From contig JAJPKR010000016.1 in NCBI GenBank assembly GCA_021323595.1, forward strand, positions 41,286-105,285: DNA of 64,000 nt, in the 5' to 3' direction. Source of the stretch: Terriglobia bacterium (GTDB lineage Bacteria; Acidobacteriota; Terriglobia; Terriglobales; SCQP01). Positions 15,633 through 24,749 of the stretch are shown one piece after another. Every line of letters begins with the position of its first letter. The stretch's first letter is position 1. Under the pieces are notes generated by a model. That model did not search any database, was not told the origin of the DNA, and saw only the letters and a program-made list of their open reading frames with translations. The position numbers and the translations under genes are program-made.

Positions 15633-18026
15633 ATGAGCTCGACCTCAACCGCCTGCGGACTTTGCGGCCGTCCCGCGCCGCCGGGCGAGCGGTTCTGCTG
15701 CCGCGGCTGCGCGGAGGTCCACGCGCTCTTCGAGCATCACGGCCTGCTCGACGCCTCCGCCACCGATCTCCATGCGCCGAGCGCCGCGAGCGGGCCGCGG
15801 CGCAGCGCGCGCTACTCAATACGCGGCCTTTGGTGTCCTTCGTGCGCTTGGGCGCTGGAACGTTATTTGCGCCGTTGCTCCGGCGTCGTCGCAGCCCGAG
15901 TGGACTATCTCACCGCGACCTGCGAGATCGAATATCTGGGCGAAGAATTCACTTTGTCCGATCGCATCCGCGCACTCGGCTTCGAAGCCGTGCCGGCGGA
16001 CGACGGCGATTGGAGTGGAACTTCCGCTTTGGCCCTGCACGCGGGCCTGGCGTTGTTTCTCGGCATGGGCGTGATGGTGCTGAGCTGGTCGGCCTATGCC
16101 CCCGTGCTGGCCGGCCGCCCCGACCCCGGCGGCACCCTGCTGGAAGGCGTGGCGGCTGCAGCCGCGGCCTTGGCGGTCTTTGTCTGCGGCTGGCCGATTT
16201 TGCGCCGGGGCGGCCTGGGTCTGATCCATCGCGCCGCCAACATGGATACGCTGATCGCCGCCAGCGGCTTGGCCGCCTTCGGCCTGAGCGTCGCCGAATG
16301 GACGCGCGGAAGGCTCACCTACTTCGATATCCCCGCCATGCTCTTCGCGCTGCTCCTCGCCGGACGCTGGCTGGAGAAGACCACGCTTCTCCGCTGCCAA
16401 CGCGGGCTGGAGCGCTGGCAGCAGGCGCCTGCGGTGGCCTGGCGCTGGGATCCCGCAGCAGCCGCAGCGCGGCCGATTGCGGCCGCGACGCTCGGGCCCG
16501 GCGACGAAATCATGCTGCGCCCGGCCGAGCGGGTTCCGGCCGATTGCCGCCTGTCGGCCGGCGCCGTCCTCGCCGACGAATCCCTGCTCACCGGCGAGCC
16601 GCAGCCGCGGCGCCGCGAGCCTGGCGATGTGCTGGTCGCCGGCGCGCTCATCACCGAGATTCTCGGCGGGGAGATGGCGCAGGCCGTGGTCGCGCGACCC
16701 GCGGCAGCGAGCTGCCTGGCGGAGCTGGCCGCCCAGGTCGAGCGCGCCCGCGGCGCGCGCGCCGCCTCGCGGCGCGCGCAAAGACTCGATCGCTGGGCCG
16801 CCTACTTCGTCCCCGCGATCGCGCTCTTGGCGCTCGGCACGCTGCTGGCCAATCTGGCGTGCGGCATCGGCGGCGCCGCAGCCTGGCTGCGCGCCATCGC
16901 CGTGCTCGTCTTCGCCTGCCCCTGCACCCTCGGCCTTGCCGTGCCGCTGATCGAAGAGCGCGCGCTCTTGCTCGCCGCCCAGCGCGGCATCGTGGTGCAA
17001 GACCTCGATCGCCTATTCGCGCTCGCCACTTGCGACACGCTGGTGCTCGACAAGACCGGCACCGTCACGGAAGGCTCAGCGCGCGTCGTCGCGTTCGCGC
17101 AAGTCGCGGTCCGCTCCACCGCGGCCGCCGGCGACAGCGCAGGCTCGGCCGGCAACGACGCGATCGCCCAAACCGTGCTGCGCGCAGCGCTCGCGCTCGA
17201 AGCCGGGAGCGTGCATCCGCTGGGTGAAGCGGTGCGCGCCTTTGCCGCAGGGCGCCTGGCCCGCGCCAGCTCGATGCCGATCGCGCCATCCCGCCTCGAG
17301 GCGGTGGACGGCGAAGGCGTACGCGGCTGGCTCGATGGCGCGGAGTGGCGCATCGGCCGCCCCGAGTTCGCCGCACCCGCGGGCCTGCCCGCCGAATTCG
17401 CCTGCTTGACCGACGCCGCGCGCGCCGCGGCCGAAAGCGCTGTCATCCTCAGCCGCAACCAGCGCCCGCTCGCTCTGTTTCTGCTGCGTGCAACCGAACC
17501 GGCGGGCGCCAAGGCGATGCTGAGCGCCTGGAACCGCCGCCGCGAGTTGTGGCTGGTCAGCGGCGACGACCCTCAAGTCACCGCCGCCACCGCGCGCCGG
17601 CTGGGCATCGCCCACGCTCAGGGCGGATGCGCACCGCCGCGCAAGGTCGAGCTGATCTCCGGCCTGCGGGCGCAAGGCCGCCGCGTCGCGATGGCGGGCG
17701 ACGGCCACAACGACGCTCCCGCGCTTGCCGCCGCGCATGCCGGCATCGCCTTCGCCCGCGGCGCGCTGCTGGCTTGCCGCGCCGCAGCCATCACCCTCCT
17801 GCATCCGGATCTGGCGGGGCTCGACCGCGTTCTGGCGCTGGCCGGCCAGCTCCGCCGCCGCGAGCGCGCCGCCCTACTCTGGGCGGCAATCTACAACATG
17901 GCCGGGCTTCCGTTGGCGGCCATCGGCTGGATCGGTCCGCTCGCGGCGGCGATCGCCATGGTGGCTTCCAGCTTCTCCTTGCTGGCCGTGGCGCTGCTGC
18001 CCTTCTCCGCGCTCAGGCCGCGCTGA
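15633..18026 (+). CDS. heavy-metal (copper) P-type ATPase, CcoI/FixI-like
   Basis: About 797 residues from the ATG at 15633; a TTG 54 bases earlier would add a poor N-terminus. Domains in order: a Cys-rich N-terminal metal-binding module (CGLCGRPAPPGERFCCRGC, residues 8-26), an HMA domain (GLWCPSCAWALERYL, Cys68/Cys71), transmembrane helices, the TGEP actuator loop, the CPC metal site in VFACPCTLGLAVP (429-431), DKTGT with phosphorylated Asp473, the HP motif in SVHPLGEAV, and GDGHNDAPAL. The N-terminal module is typical of CcoI/FixI, which supply copper to cbb3-type oxidases. No cbb3 oxidase genes are in the window, so the partner is unproven. It converges on the CPBP protease gene with a 14-base overlap. 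Confidence 0.9.
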   Translation: MSSTSTACGLCGRPAPPGERFCCRGCAEVHALFEHHGLLDASATDLHAPSAASGPRRSARYSIRGLWCPSCAWALERYLRRCSGVVAARVDYLTATCEIEYLGEEFTLSDRIRALGFEAVPADDGDWSGTSALALHAGLALFLGMGVMVLSWSAYAPVLAGRPDPGGTLLEGVAAAAAALAVFVCGWPILRRGGLGLIHRAANMDTLIAASGLAAFGLSVAEWTRGRLTYFDIPAMLFALLLAGRWLEKTTLLRCQRGLERWQQAPAVAWRWDPAAAAARPIAAATLGPGDEIMLRPAERVPADCRLSAGAVLADESLLTGEPQPRRREPGDVLVAGALITEILGGEMAQAVVARPAAASCLAELAAQVERARGARAASRRAQRLDRWAAYFVPAIALLALGTLLANLACGIGGAAAWLRAIAVLVFACPCTLGLAVPLIEERALLLAAQRGIVVQDLDRLFALATCDTLVLDKTGTVTEGSARVVAFAQVAVRSTAAAGDSAGSAGNDAIAQTVLRAALALEAGSVHPLGEAVRAFAAGRLARASSMPIAPSRLEAVDGEGVRGWLDGAEWRIGRPEFAAPAGLPAEFACLTDAARAAAESAVILSRNQRPLALFLLRATEPAGAKAMLSAWNRRRELWLVSGDDPQVTAATARRLGIAHAQGGCAPPRKVELISGLRAQGRRVAMAGDGHNDAPALAAAHAGIAFARGALLACRAAAITLLHPDLAGLDRVLALAGQLRRRERAALLWAAIYNMAGLPLAAIGWIGPLAAAIAMVASSFSLLAVALLPFSALRPR

Positions 18027-18936
18027 ACTTGACTTCCGGCTGAAAGCGCGCGAACAGCCAGAAAAGAATCGCGATCAGCGGGAAGACCAACAAGCTTCCT
18101 TCCGGCCCGACGCTGCCGCCCGTGAGCCAGTGCGACCCATGAAACGACGAACTCAGCAGCGTGTGCCGCGGCACCATGCCGCTATCGGGAACCGAGTAAA
18201 GGAAGGTCTCGGAATAGTCCCAGAGGAAATGGAAACCGACGGCAAACCACAGATGTCCGGTGCGCCGCACCGTGAAACAAAAAAACAGGCCGATCAATCC
18301 CGCGCTCAGCGCGCCCAGCGCGTTCTCGCCCGTATTGCCCAAATGCATCCCGCCGAAAATGATGGATAGGATGATCGCCGCCGGCCAGAACCCGACACCG
18401 CGCGCCAGCGTCACCAGCGCGTAGCCGCGCACCAAGTACTCCTCGGCGAATCCGACCAGAACGAAAACCGCCGCCCAGCTTGCCGCCGCTTGCACCAGCG
18501 CCGAGCCGTGAAGCGCCACCGCACCGAAATCGAAACTCCCCGTCGCTCGCAATGCCGCCAGCAGCGCCGTCAGCGCCGCGAAGCCCCAAAGCGCGCCCCG
18601 CCAAAACTGGCCGCGAAAGGCTTGCGCCAAGGGCAGTCCGTACGCGCCCATGGCGCGGCGTTCGCCCACACTCATTACTCCTGCCGCGCCGAGCGCCGCC
18701 AAGAACGTGGATCCTTCGGGGACCGCCATGAGCAGCGGGCTCAGTTCGTGCCCGCGCACACGCACCGGCAGCCCCAGCAGCACAGCGCCTCCGATTAAGA
18801 TGACGTCGAAGACGATAAACAAGAGAGCGAAAACCAGCACCCGCCAGCCGGGGCGCAAACCCTGCGGTCCGAGAAAGAGGTTCTCGTCCGGCGGCGGCGG
18901 GGCGGCCATATTGCTCGAAGCGTCGTCCATGTCCAT
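18013..18936 (-). CDS. CPBP-family intramembrane metalloprotease
   Basis: A roughly 307-residue, highly hydrophobic protein from the ATG at 18934-18936, with seven or eight membrane segments. The CPBP/Rce1 (ABI) motifs are present: VGFAEEYLVRGYAL (the EExxxR pair), FGGMHLGN and GFHFLWDYSE, supplying the glutamates and histidines of a membrane-embedded active site. Members range from proteases to immunity or retention factors, so the substrate is unknown. The 3' end overlaps the ATPase gene convergently. It is divergent from hemH with ~80 bases between starts. Confidence 0.85.
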   Translation of the reverse strand: MDMDDASSNMAAPPPPDENLFLGPQGLRPGWRVLVFALLFIVFDVILIGGAVLLGLPVRVRGHELSPLLMAVPEGSTFLAALGAAGVMSVGERRAMGAYGLPLAQAFRGQFWRGALWGFAALTALLAALRATGSFDFGAVALHGSALVQAAASWAAVFVLVGFAEEYLVRGYALVTLARGVGFWPAAIILSIIFGGMHLGNTGENALGALSAGLIGLFFCFTVRRTGHLWFAVGFHFLWDYSETFLYSVPDSGMVPRHTLLSSSFHGSHWLTGGSVGPEGSLLVFPLIAILFWLFARFQPEVKFSAA

Positions 18937-19015
18937 GATCAGCCGGTATCTTACCCCCGTTCCCCGCCTCCGGCCGTGCACTCTCGCTCCCTTGCCCAAT
19001 CAGCGATACTGATCC

Positions 19016-20029
19016 GTGGCACCGCAAGCACCGCGCTGCGACGCGGTCCTGATCGTCTCCTTCGGCGGCCCCGAAGCACGCGAGGAAGTCGTTCCTTTTC
19101 TCGAGAACGTGTTGCGCGGCCGCAACGTCCCACGCCAGCGGCTGCTCGAAGTCGCCGAGCACTACTATCACCTCGGCGGGCGGAGCCCGATCAACGATCA
19201 AAATCGCGCCCTCGTGGCCGCGCTCACCGCCGAATTTGCGCGCTCCGGCCCCGCCTTGCCCATTTACTGGGGCAACCGCAATTGGCGCCCGCTGCTCGCG
19301 GATACCGTCGCGCGCATGCGCGATGATGGCGTGCGGCACGCGCTGGCATTCGTGACCGCGTCGTTTGGCTCTTTTTCGGGCTGCCGCCAGTACTTGGATG
19401 ACATCGCCGCCGCGCGCGCCGCGGTCGGTCCCGGCGCTCCGGAAATCCGCAAGCTGCGCCTCTTCTACAACCACCCCGGCTTCATCAGGGCATGGGTGGC
19501 GCGCGTGGAAGAAGCGCTGGCGGCTGTGCCCGCCGCCGAGCGCGCGGGCATCCCGCTGCTGTTCAGCGCCCATTCGATTCCGCTGGGCATGGCTCGTTCC
19601 AGTCCCTACGTCGCGCAACTGCAAGCGGCAAGCCAATGGGTCGCGGAGGGCCTCGGCAGACAGGAATATCGTCTCGCTTATCAAAGCCGCAGCGGCCCGC
19701 CTTCGCAGCCTTGGCTCGAGCCCGACGTCAACACCGCCCTCGAAGATTTGGCGCGCACCGGCGCCGGAGCGGTTCTGGTGGCGCCGCTGGGCTTTCTTTC
19801 CGATCACATGGAGGTCGCCTACGATCTCGACTGCGAGGCGCGGCAGACGGCCGAGCGGCTGGGCCTGCGCCTGCTGCGCGCCGCCACGCCCGGCACGCAC
19901 CCGGCGCTGATCGCGATGATCCGCGAGCTGATCCTGGAGCGCCTCGAACCCGGCCGCTCGCGCGGCGTCATGCCGGGCAGCAAAATTTGGCCCGACGACT
20001 GTCCCGCCGATTGTTGCCTGCCGCAGTAA
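19016..20029 (+). CDS. hemH: ferrochelatase
   Basis: A 337-residue protein starting at GTG (19016-19018). Ferrochelatase signatures include VLIVSFGGPE, HYYHLGGRSPIN, YWGNRNWRPLL, the catalytic histidine in LLFSAHSIPLGMA and the glutamate in FLSDHMEVAYDLD. It inserts iron into protoporphyrin or coproporphyrin in the cytoplasm or at the membrane; which one cannot be read from sequence. Unusually, the extreme C-terminus reads WPDDCPADCCLPQ, with three clustered cysteines that might bind an Fe-S cluster or metal. No other haem genes are adjacent. Confidence 0.92.
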   Translation: MAPQAPRCDAVLIVSFGGPEAREEVVPFLENVLRGRNVPRQRLLEVAEHYYHLGGRSPINDQNRALVAALTAEFARSGPALPIYWGNRNWRPLLADTVARMRDDGVRHALAFVTASFGSFSGCRQYLDDIAAARAAVGPGAPEIRKLRLFYNHPGFIRAWVARVEEALAAVPAAERAGIPLLFSAHSIPLGMARSSPYVAQLQAASQWVAEGLGRQEYRLAYQSRSGPPSQPWLEPDVNTALEDLARTGAGAVLVAPLGFLSDHMEVAYDLDCEARQTAERLGLRLLRAATPGTHPALIAMIRELILERLEPGRSRGVMPGSKIWPDDCPADCCLPQ

Positions 20030-20136
20030 GGGAGGCTGCAGGATTGGCGCCGGGCCCGGCGCCGGAGGGGCGCGCAGCCGCGCTGGGCCTGGAGGAACTC
20101 CGCGGTATGATGAAACCGCTTCCCTTGGGTACGGTT

Positions 20137-21486
20137 ATGCGAATTTCTCGCCGAAAACTTCTGCAATGCGCGGGCGGCCTCGCCGCCGCCGCGCTGCCCG
20201 GCACACGCCGTCATGCCTGGGCGCAAGCGGCGGCGCCGGGTGACGAGTCAGGCGCGGACCCGGGTCACTCGCCCTATCCGCGGCTGCCGCTCACATTTTT
20301 CGCTCACCGCTTGGGCACCGATCACGCCGAGGGCGTCTCGCTGCTGGATATGAATGGCGACGGCCGCCTCGACATCCTGAGCGGCGCCTACTGGTATGAA
20401 AATCCCGGCCCCGCCGGCGGCCCATGGCCGCGCCATCAATTCCGCGAAGTGGTGCTGGTCGGCGAGTTTGTTTCCGACTGCGGCGAATTCATCTTCGACG
20501 TCAACAAAGACGGCCGCCCCGACTTGGTCACCGCCGGCTGGCAGCGCGACGGACTCTGGTGGTTCGAGAACCCCGGCCACGCCGGCCCATTCTGGCAGTC
20601 GCATAAGATCTGCCACTCGATCGACACCGAGGGCATGGCCGCCGGCGATCTGCTGGGCTCGGGGAAGAACGACGACCTTCTCGCCTGCCATTACAACAGC
20701 GAGGGGCTGATCTGGGTGAACTTCGCCGGCCGCGAACCGGTGGTGCGCCAGGTCGGCGAGCGCATTGACGGCGGCAGGCACGGCCAGGGCGACGGCCATG
20801 GCGTCGGCATCGGCGACGTGGATGGCGACGGCAAGAACGACATCCTGACCGCGCACGGCTGGTTTCGCAACATCGACGCCGCGCATAACCAATGGGAGTG
20901 GCATCCCGACTGGGAACTGCAAGAAGCCGGCTTTCCGATCCTCGCGTATGACGTGAATGGCGACGGCTTGACCGACATCATCTACGGGCACGGCCACGAT
21001 TACGGCATCTACTGGCTCGAGCAGACGCGCGGCGGCGGCCGCCGCAGCTGGCGCCGCCATCTCATTGACGACTCGTTCTCGCAAGCGCATGCGCTCGCCC
21101 TCGCCGACCTCGATGGCGACGGCCAGCCCGAACTCATCGCCGGCAAGCGCTATCGCTCCGACCCGAATCCCGGCAACTACGATCCCCTGGTGATCTATTA
21201 CTACAAGATCGACCGCGCCCAGCGCCGTTTCATCCGTTATCCCATCAGCTACAACGGGACCGCGGGCGCGGGCACGCAGATTCTCGCCGCGGATATTGAC
21301 GGCGACGGCGACCTCGATCTCATCGTCGCCGGCAAAACCGGGGTGCATTGGCTCGAAAACTACCGCATCGATCGCGTCCCTAACGCCGTGCGCGAGAAGG
21401 AACTGCTCTACGACTATCACTGGCCCTTCCCCGGCGAGGGCCACCGCGCGGGCCAGCAAAATGCCCCCGCCGACACTCCGTACTGA
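20137..21486 (+). CDS. Tat-exported FG-GAP/VCBS repeat protein
   Basis: About 449 residues from the ATG at 20137, with upstream ATGs at 20107 and 20110 also possible. The N-terminus is a twin-arginine signal peptide (ISRRKLLQCAGGLAAAALPG). The mature part is a beta-propeller of repeats, each with a calcium-type loop: DMNGDGRLD, DVNKDGRPD, DVDGDGKND, DVNGDGLTD, DLDGDGQPE and DIDGDGDLD. Tryptophan- and Asn-rich phrases such as YWYENPGPAG recur. Proteins like this are common in Acidobacteriota and Planctomycetes; their ligands are mostly unknown. The 3' end overlaps the phosphopantetheinyl transferase start by 26 bases. Confidence 0.85.
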   Translation: MRISRRKLLQCAGGLAAAALPGTRRHAWAQAAAPGDESGADPGHSPYPRLPLTFFAHRLGTDHAEGVSLLDMNGDGRLDILSGAYWYENPGPAGGPWPRHQFREVVLVGEFVSDCGEFIFDVNKDGRPDLVTAGWQRDGLWWFENPGHAGPFWQSHKICHSIDTEGMAAGDLLGSGKNDDLLACHYNSEGLIWVNFAGREPVVRQVGERIDGGRHGQGDGHGVGIGDVDGDGKNDILTAHGWFRNIDAAHNQWEWHPDWELQEAGFPILAYDVNGDGLTDIIYGHGHDYGIYWLEQTRGGGRRSWRRHLIDDSFSQAHALALADLDGDGQPELIAGKRYRSDPNPGNYDPLVIYYYKIDRAQRRFIRYPISYNGTAGAGTQILAADIDGDGDLDLIVAGKTGVHWLENYRIDRVPNAVREKELLYDYHWPFPGEGHRAGQQNAPADTPY

Positions 21487-22162
21487 GCCCCCGCCGCTGG
21501 CGGCCGATGAAGTGCATCTCTGGCGCATCGCGCTGGATGCTCCGGCCGACGCATCACTGCTGAGCCCGGACGAACTCGAGCGCGCCGGGCGCTTTCATTT
21601 CGCGCGCGATCGCCGCCGCTTCGTGGCGGCCCGCGCCGGCCTGCGGCGCATTCTGGCGCGCTATCTCGGCCAAGCGCCGCAGGCGCTCGGTTTCGCCTAT
21701 GGTCCGCAGGGCAAGCCCCGGCTGGCGGCCGCCGGTGCGCCGCCTTACTTCAATCTCAGCCACGCCGAAGGGCTGGCGCTGGTCGCGGTGACGGCCATCG
21801 GCGAGGTGGGCGTGGATCTCGAATTTCCGCGTCCGATCGACCCCGGCCTGGCGGCACGGTACTTCGCCGCCGCCGAAATCGCCGCCTTGGAAGCTCTTCC
21901 TGCGCAGGAACGCAACCTCGCCTTCTTCCGCTGCTGGACGCGCAAGGAGGCCTATCTCAAAGCGTGCGGCGACGGCGTGCTGGCGCCGCTCGACCGCTTC
22001 GAGGTTTCGCTCGATCCGGCCTCGCCCCGCGTGCTCACGATCGGCGGCGACCGCGAGGAGGCTGCACGCTGGCAACTCGCGCATCTGGAGCCTGCGCCGG
22101 GCTACGTCGGCGCCGTCGCGCTGCGGGCGGTGGGCTGGCATTGGCACGAGTTGGCGGAATAA
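21461..22162 (+). CDS. Sfp-type 4'-phosphopantetheinyl transferase
   Basis: A 233-residue protein from the ATG at 21461, inside the end of the FG-GAP gene. The three family motifs are clear: YFNLSHAEG, GVDLEFPR (magnesium-binding acidic residues) and FFRCWTRKEAYLKACGDG. The two-domain length of ~230 residues marks the Sfp/Gsp class that activates carrier proteins of peptide synthetases, polyketide synthases or fatty-acid synthases, transferring phosphopantetheine from CoA. No such synthase is in the window, so its carrier is encoded elsewhere. Confidence 0.92.
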   Translation: MPPPTLRTEPPPLAADEVHLWRIALDAPADASLLSPDELERAGRFHFARDRRRFVAARAGLRRILARYLGQAPQALGFAYGPQGKPRLAAAGAPPYFNLSHAEGLALVAVTAIGEVGVDLEFPRPIDPGLAARYFAAAEIAALEALPAQERNLAFFRCWTRKEAYLKACGDGVLAPLDRFEVSLDPASPRVLTIGGDREEAARWQLAHLEPAPGYVGAVALRAVGWHWHELAE

Positions 22163-22189
22163 GCCGCGCGCCCGCGCGCCGCGGCTTGA

Positions 22190-23464
22190 TTAGGCGGCGG
22201 CCGCGCCGGCGAGCGCCCGCCGCAGCCGGTCGAGCGCAATCGTCGTGCTCCACTGGCGGATGCGTTCGCGCTCGCCTACGAGGCGCCGCTCGACCACTTC
22301 CACCTTCGCGCCACCCGCGAGCCCGATGAAAACCGTCCCCACCGGCTTCGCCTCGCTGCCGCCGCCCGGTCCGGCAATGCCGGTGATGGCCAGCGCCCAA
22401 TCGGTCGCGAGCGCGCGGCGCGCGCCCTGCGCCATCTCGCCCGCGGCCGCGCCGCTGACGGCGCCGTGGCGCGCCAGCGTCTCGGGCGCGACGCCGAGCA
22501 ACGCCTGCTTCGCGTCGTTGCTATAGCTGATGACCCCGCCCTGGAAAAAGCATGATGCTCCCGCCGCCGCTGTCAGGCGCGCGCCCAAGAGCCCGCCGGT
22601 GCAGCTCTCGGCCACCGCCAAGGTCTGGCCGGCGCGTCGCAACTGCTCTCCGACCACCGCCTCGAGCGCCAAGCCTTGCGAGGTGTAAACCGCCAGCCCG
22701 AGCGCCGCTTGCAGCCGCTCGCGCAGCGCGTGCAGCCTTGGCTCCTCACTCGCCGGCGCGCGCAGGTGCAGTTCGATCTCGCCCGGCCGGGCCGCCAGAA
22801 TCGTCGTTTCGATCCCGTCAAAAGCCGAGTAAATCGGCGCGGCGATCTCATCCACCGCCGACTCGCCCATATCGGCGATGCCGAGCCGGACCATGACGAT
22901 GGGCTCCGGCTCGCGCCCCAGTCGGCGGCGCAGCCAGCTTTCGAGCCGGGGCGCAACCTGCTCCGCAAAGAGCGGCCGCAGTTCCCGCGGCGGCCCCGGC
23001 AGCAGCACTAAGGCGCGGCCGTCGCGCTCCAGCCATTGTCCCGGCGCCGTGCCCCAACCGTTGGCCAGCGATTCAGCGCCCGCGAGAACGTCGGCTTGTT
23101 TCGTGTTGCGCTCCGGCATGGCGGCGCCACGGCGGGCGAAATAAGCGCGCAAGCGCTCGACCAGCGCCGCCGAACGCTCCAACCCCACGCCCAGCGCCTC
23201 CGCCGCCGCCTCGCGCGTCAGGTCGTCCTCGGTCGGCCCCAATCCGCCGGTGACGATCAATAAGTCGGCGCGGCCCAGCGCTTCGCGCAACGTCTCCGCC
23301 AGATCGGCGCGGCGGTCGCCGACCACATGCTTGCGGCGCACGGCGATGCCCCGCCGGTTCAACTCGCCCGTCAGATAAAGGGAGTCGGTGTCGAGGCGGT
23401 CGGCGCCCAGCAGTTCGCTGCCGACGGCGACGATCTCAGCGCGAATTCCGTTCTCGCGCGCCAT
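22190..23464 (-). CDS. cinA: CinA-like protein (NMN deamidase / ADP-ribose pyrophosphatase)
   Basis: A 424-residue two-domain CinA. The N-terminal half is a molybdopterin-binding-like (COG1058) domain: AEIVAVGSELLGADRLDTDS, LIVTGGLGPTEDDLTREA and LLPGPPRELRPLF. The C-terminal half is the CinA/PncC amidohydrolase: VAESCTGGLLGARLT, FFQGGVISYSNDAK and ALAITGIAGPGGGSEAKPVGTV. The family recycles NMN formed by DNA ligase and can cleave ADP-ribose; in some species it is induced with competence. It is convergent with the phosphopantetheinyl transferase and lies upstream of nothing in an obvious operon. Confidence 0.93.
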   Translation of the reverse strand: MARENGIRAEIVAVGSELLGADRLDTDSLYLTGELNRRGIAVRRKHVVGDRRADLAETLREALGRADLLIVTGGLGPTEDDLTREAAAEALGVGLERSAALVERLRAYFARRGAAMPERNTKQADVLAGAESLANGWGTAPGQWLERDGRALVLLPGPPRELRPLFAEQVAPRLESWLRRRLGREPEPIVMVRLGIADMGESAVDEIAAPIYSAFDGIETTILAARPGEIELHLRAPASEEPRLHALRERLQAALGLAVYTSQGLALEAVVGEQLRRAGQTLAVAESCTGGLLGARLTAAAGASCFFQGGVISYSNDAKQALLGVAPETLARHGAVSGAAAGEMAQGARRALATDWALAITGIAGPGGGSEAKPVGTVFIGLAGGAKVEVVERRLVGERERIRQWSTTIALDRLRRALAGAAAA

Positions 23465-23480
23465 GTGCGCGCCTTCCTCT

Positions 23481-24545
23481 CTACGGTTCAGGTGGCAGCG
23501 GCGCGCCGGGCGTGCGCCAGTCCAAGTGAAACAATCCGGAGTTCGTGGCCAAAATCAGGGCCGGTCCCCGCGCGAACGCCAATCCCACCAGGTTGTAGCC
23601 GCTGATGACCAACTCCGCCTGGCCGTCGCGCGTAATCCGCACCACCCCGCGCCGCCCGCGCACCGAGCCGACGACATACAGATCGCCGTTGCGATCAAAC
23701 GCCAGGCCCTGCGGCCGCCCCAGCCCCCGGAAGAAAGGCTCGACATCGCCATGCGGGCTGATGCGCCACACCGTGTCGAAACTCGATGTGGTCGGCCCCG
23801 TAACGTAGAGATAACGATCGGGCCCGAACGCCAAATGATAGGCCGCGACGCTCGGCTCCAGCGTGGCGAAAACGAAGGTGTTGCGGCTGCGATCGATCTT
23901 GAAGATCGTGCCGCTGCGGTCCCCGACGTAGAGGTTTTCCTCGTGATCGAACGCCAGGCCTGTGGCGATGCCCAGGCCTTCGGCGTAAACGGCGGCGGAG
24001 CCGTTGGGCGCGACTCGGTACACGGAACCGTCGTTACGGCTGCTGACGTAGAGCGTGCCGCCGCGATCGAACGCCAAGCCGGTGGGATTCACGATCGCGG
24101 CTCCCAGCGGCTTGACGTTGTAGTTGGTATCCACCTGAAACAGGCTCACCGGCACCGTCTGGCCGCGGCTGCCGCTGAAGGTGGCAAAGATCGCCCCCTG
24201 CGCATCGATGGCGGGATTGGCCACCGGATGCAGGTTTTCGGTGATCGGCACGGCGATGTCCAGATGCAGGCTGTTGCTCTTGCCGGCGCCGTTTTCCGAA
24301 CCCAGGACCACTTGCACCGCCCCGGAGAGGGCCCCCTCGGGCACGCGCGCAATCACGGCATTCGAAGCGCTCATGAGAATCGCGCCCAATTGGCCGCCGA
24401 TGTGCACTTCCGGCAAGCGCGCCTGCGGCGGTTTCAGCCCCTGGCCTTCAATGCGCACTTCCCCTCCCGGCAGAGAGGCGGCGGGCAAGAGGCGGTGCAA
24501 AACAGGCTGTTCGCTGGCGCGTTCGGATTTACGGCCGAGAACCAT
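23481..24545 (-). CDS. IPT/TIG plus NHL-repeat beta-propeller protein
   Basis: About 354 residues from the ATG at 24543-24545. The N-terminal ~100 residues resemble an IPT/TIG immunoglobulin-like domain (VRIEGQGLKPPQ, GAVQVVLGSENG). The rest is an NHL/SMP-30-like propeller with recurring blades: NPTGLAFDRGGTLYVSSRNDG, GLAFDHEENLYVGDRSG and PQGLAFDRNGDLYVVG. I see no clear signal peptide at this start. Such proteins are abundant in Acidobacteriota and often bind proteins or lipids; the function here is not known. A possible -10 box (TATAGT, 24564-24559) lies 13 bases before the ATG. Confidence 0.7.
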   Translation of the reverse strand: MVLGRKSERASEQPVLHRLLPAASLPGGEVRIEGQGLKPPQARLPEVHIGGQLGAILMSASNAVIARVPEGALSGAVQVVLGSENGAGKSNSLHLDIAVPITENLHPVANPAIDAQGAIFATFSGSRGQTVPVSLFQVDTNYNVKPLGAAIVNPTGLAFDRGGTLYVSSRNDGSVYRVAPNGSAAVYAEGLGIATGLAFDHEENLYVGDRSGTIFKIDRSRNTFVFATLEPSVAAYHLAFGPDRYLYVTGPTTSSFDTVWRISPHGDVEPFFRGLGRPQGLAFDRNGDLYVVGSVRGRRGVVRITRDGQAELVISGYNLVGLAFARGPALILATNSGLFHLDWRTPGAPLPPEP

Positions 24546-24558
24546 GCGCACTGGATCA

Positions 24559-24564
24559 ACTATA
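24559..24564 (-). promoter_or_regulatory. candidate -10 box of the NHL gene
   Basis: The minus strand reads TATAGT, thirteen bases before the ATG, without a recognisable -35. Transcription would start about six bases before the start codon. Confidence 0.3.
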
Positions 24565-24737
24565 CCGAACCGCGCGCATTCCCGGCTACGAGCGCCCGCA
24601 TTCCGCCGTGTCCGGTCCCTTAGCGCCACCCGATTCCCCGAAGCCAGAGGCAGCGAGAAGCGCTCGCCCGCCGCGCCAACACACGCGCCCAAGCGCGCTC
24701 CTGCCTTCTTTCCAACGCCGGGCGCCCACTTCCTTTG

Positions 24738-24743
24738 TATAAT
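24738..24743 (+). promoter_or_regulatory. candidate -10 box of the amino-acid permease gene
   Basis: A perfect TATAAT sits in the divergent gap between the NHL gene and the permease. No matching -35 is seen at 16-18 bases. It places transcription start near 24750, which argues against a start codon at the TTG at 24735 and for a nearly leaderless mRNA. Confidence 0.4.
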
Positions 24744-24749
24744 CCGCGC

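Noticed and set aside
20029..20137. Extension of the FG-GAP gene upstream through hemH
   Set aside because: The extended frame is antisense-like low-complexity sequence; the twin-arginine signal peptide fixes the start near 20107-20137.
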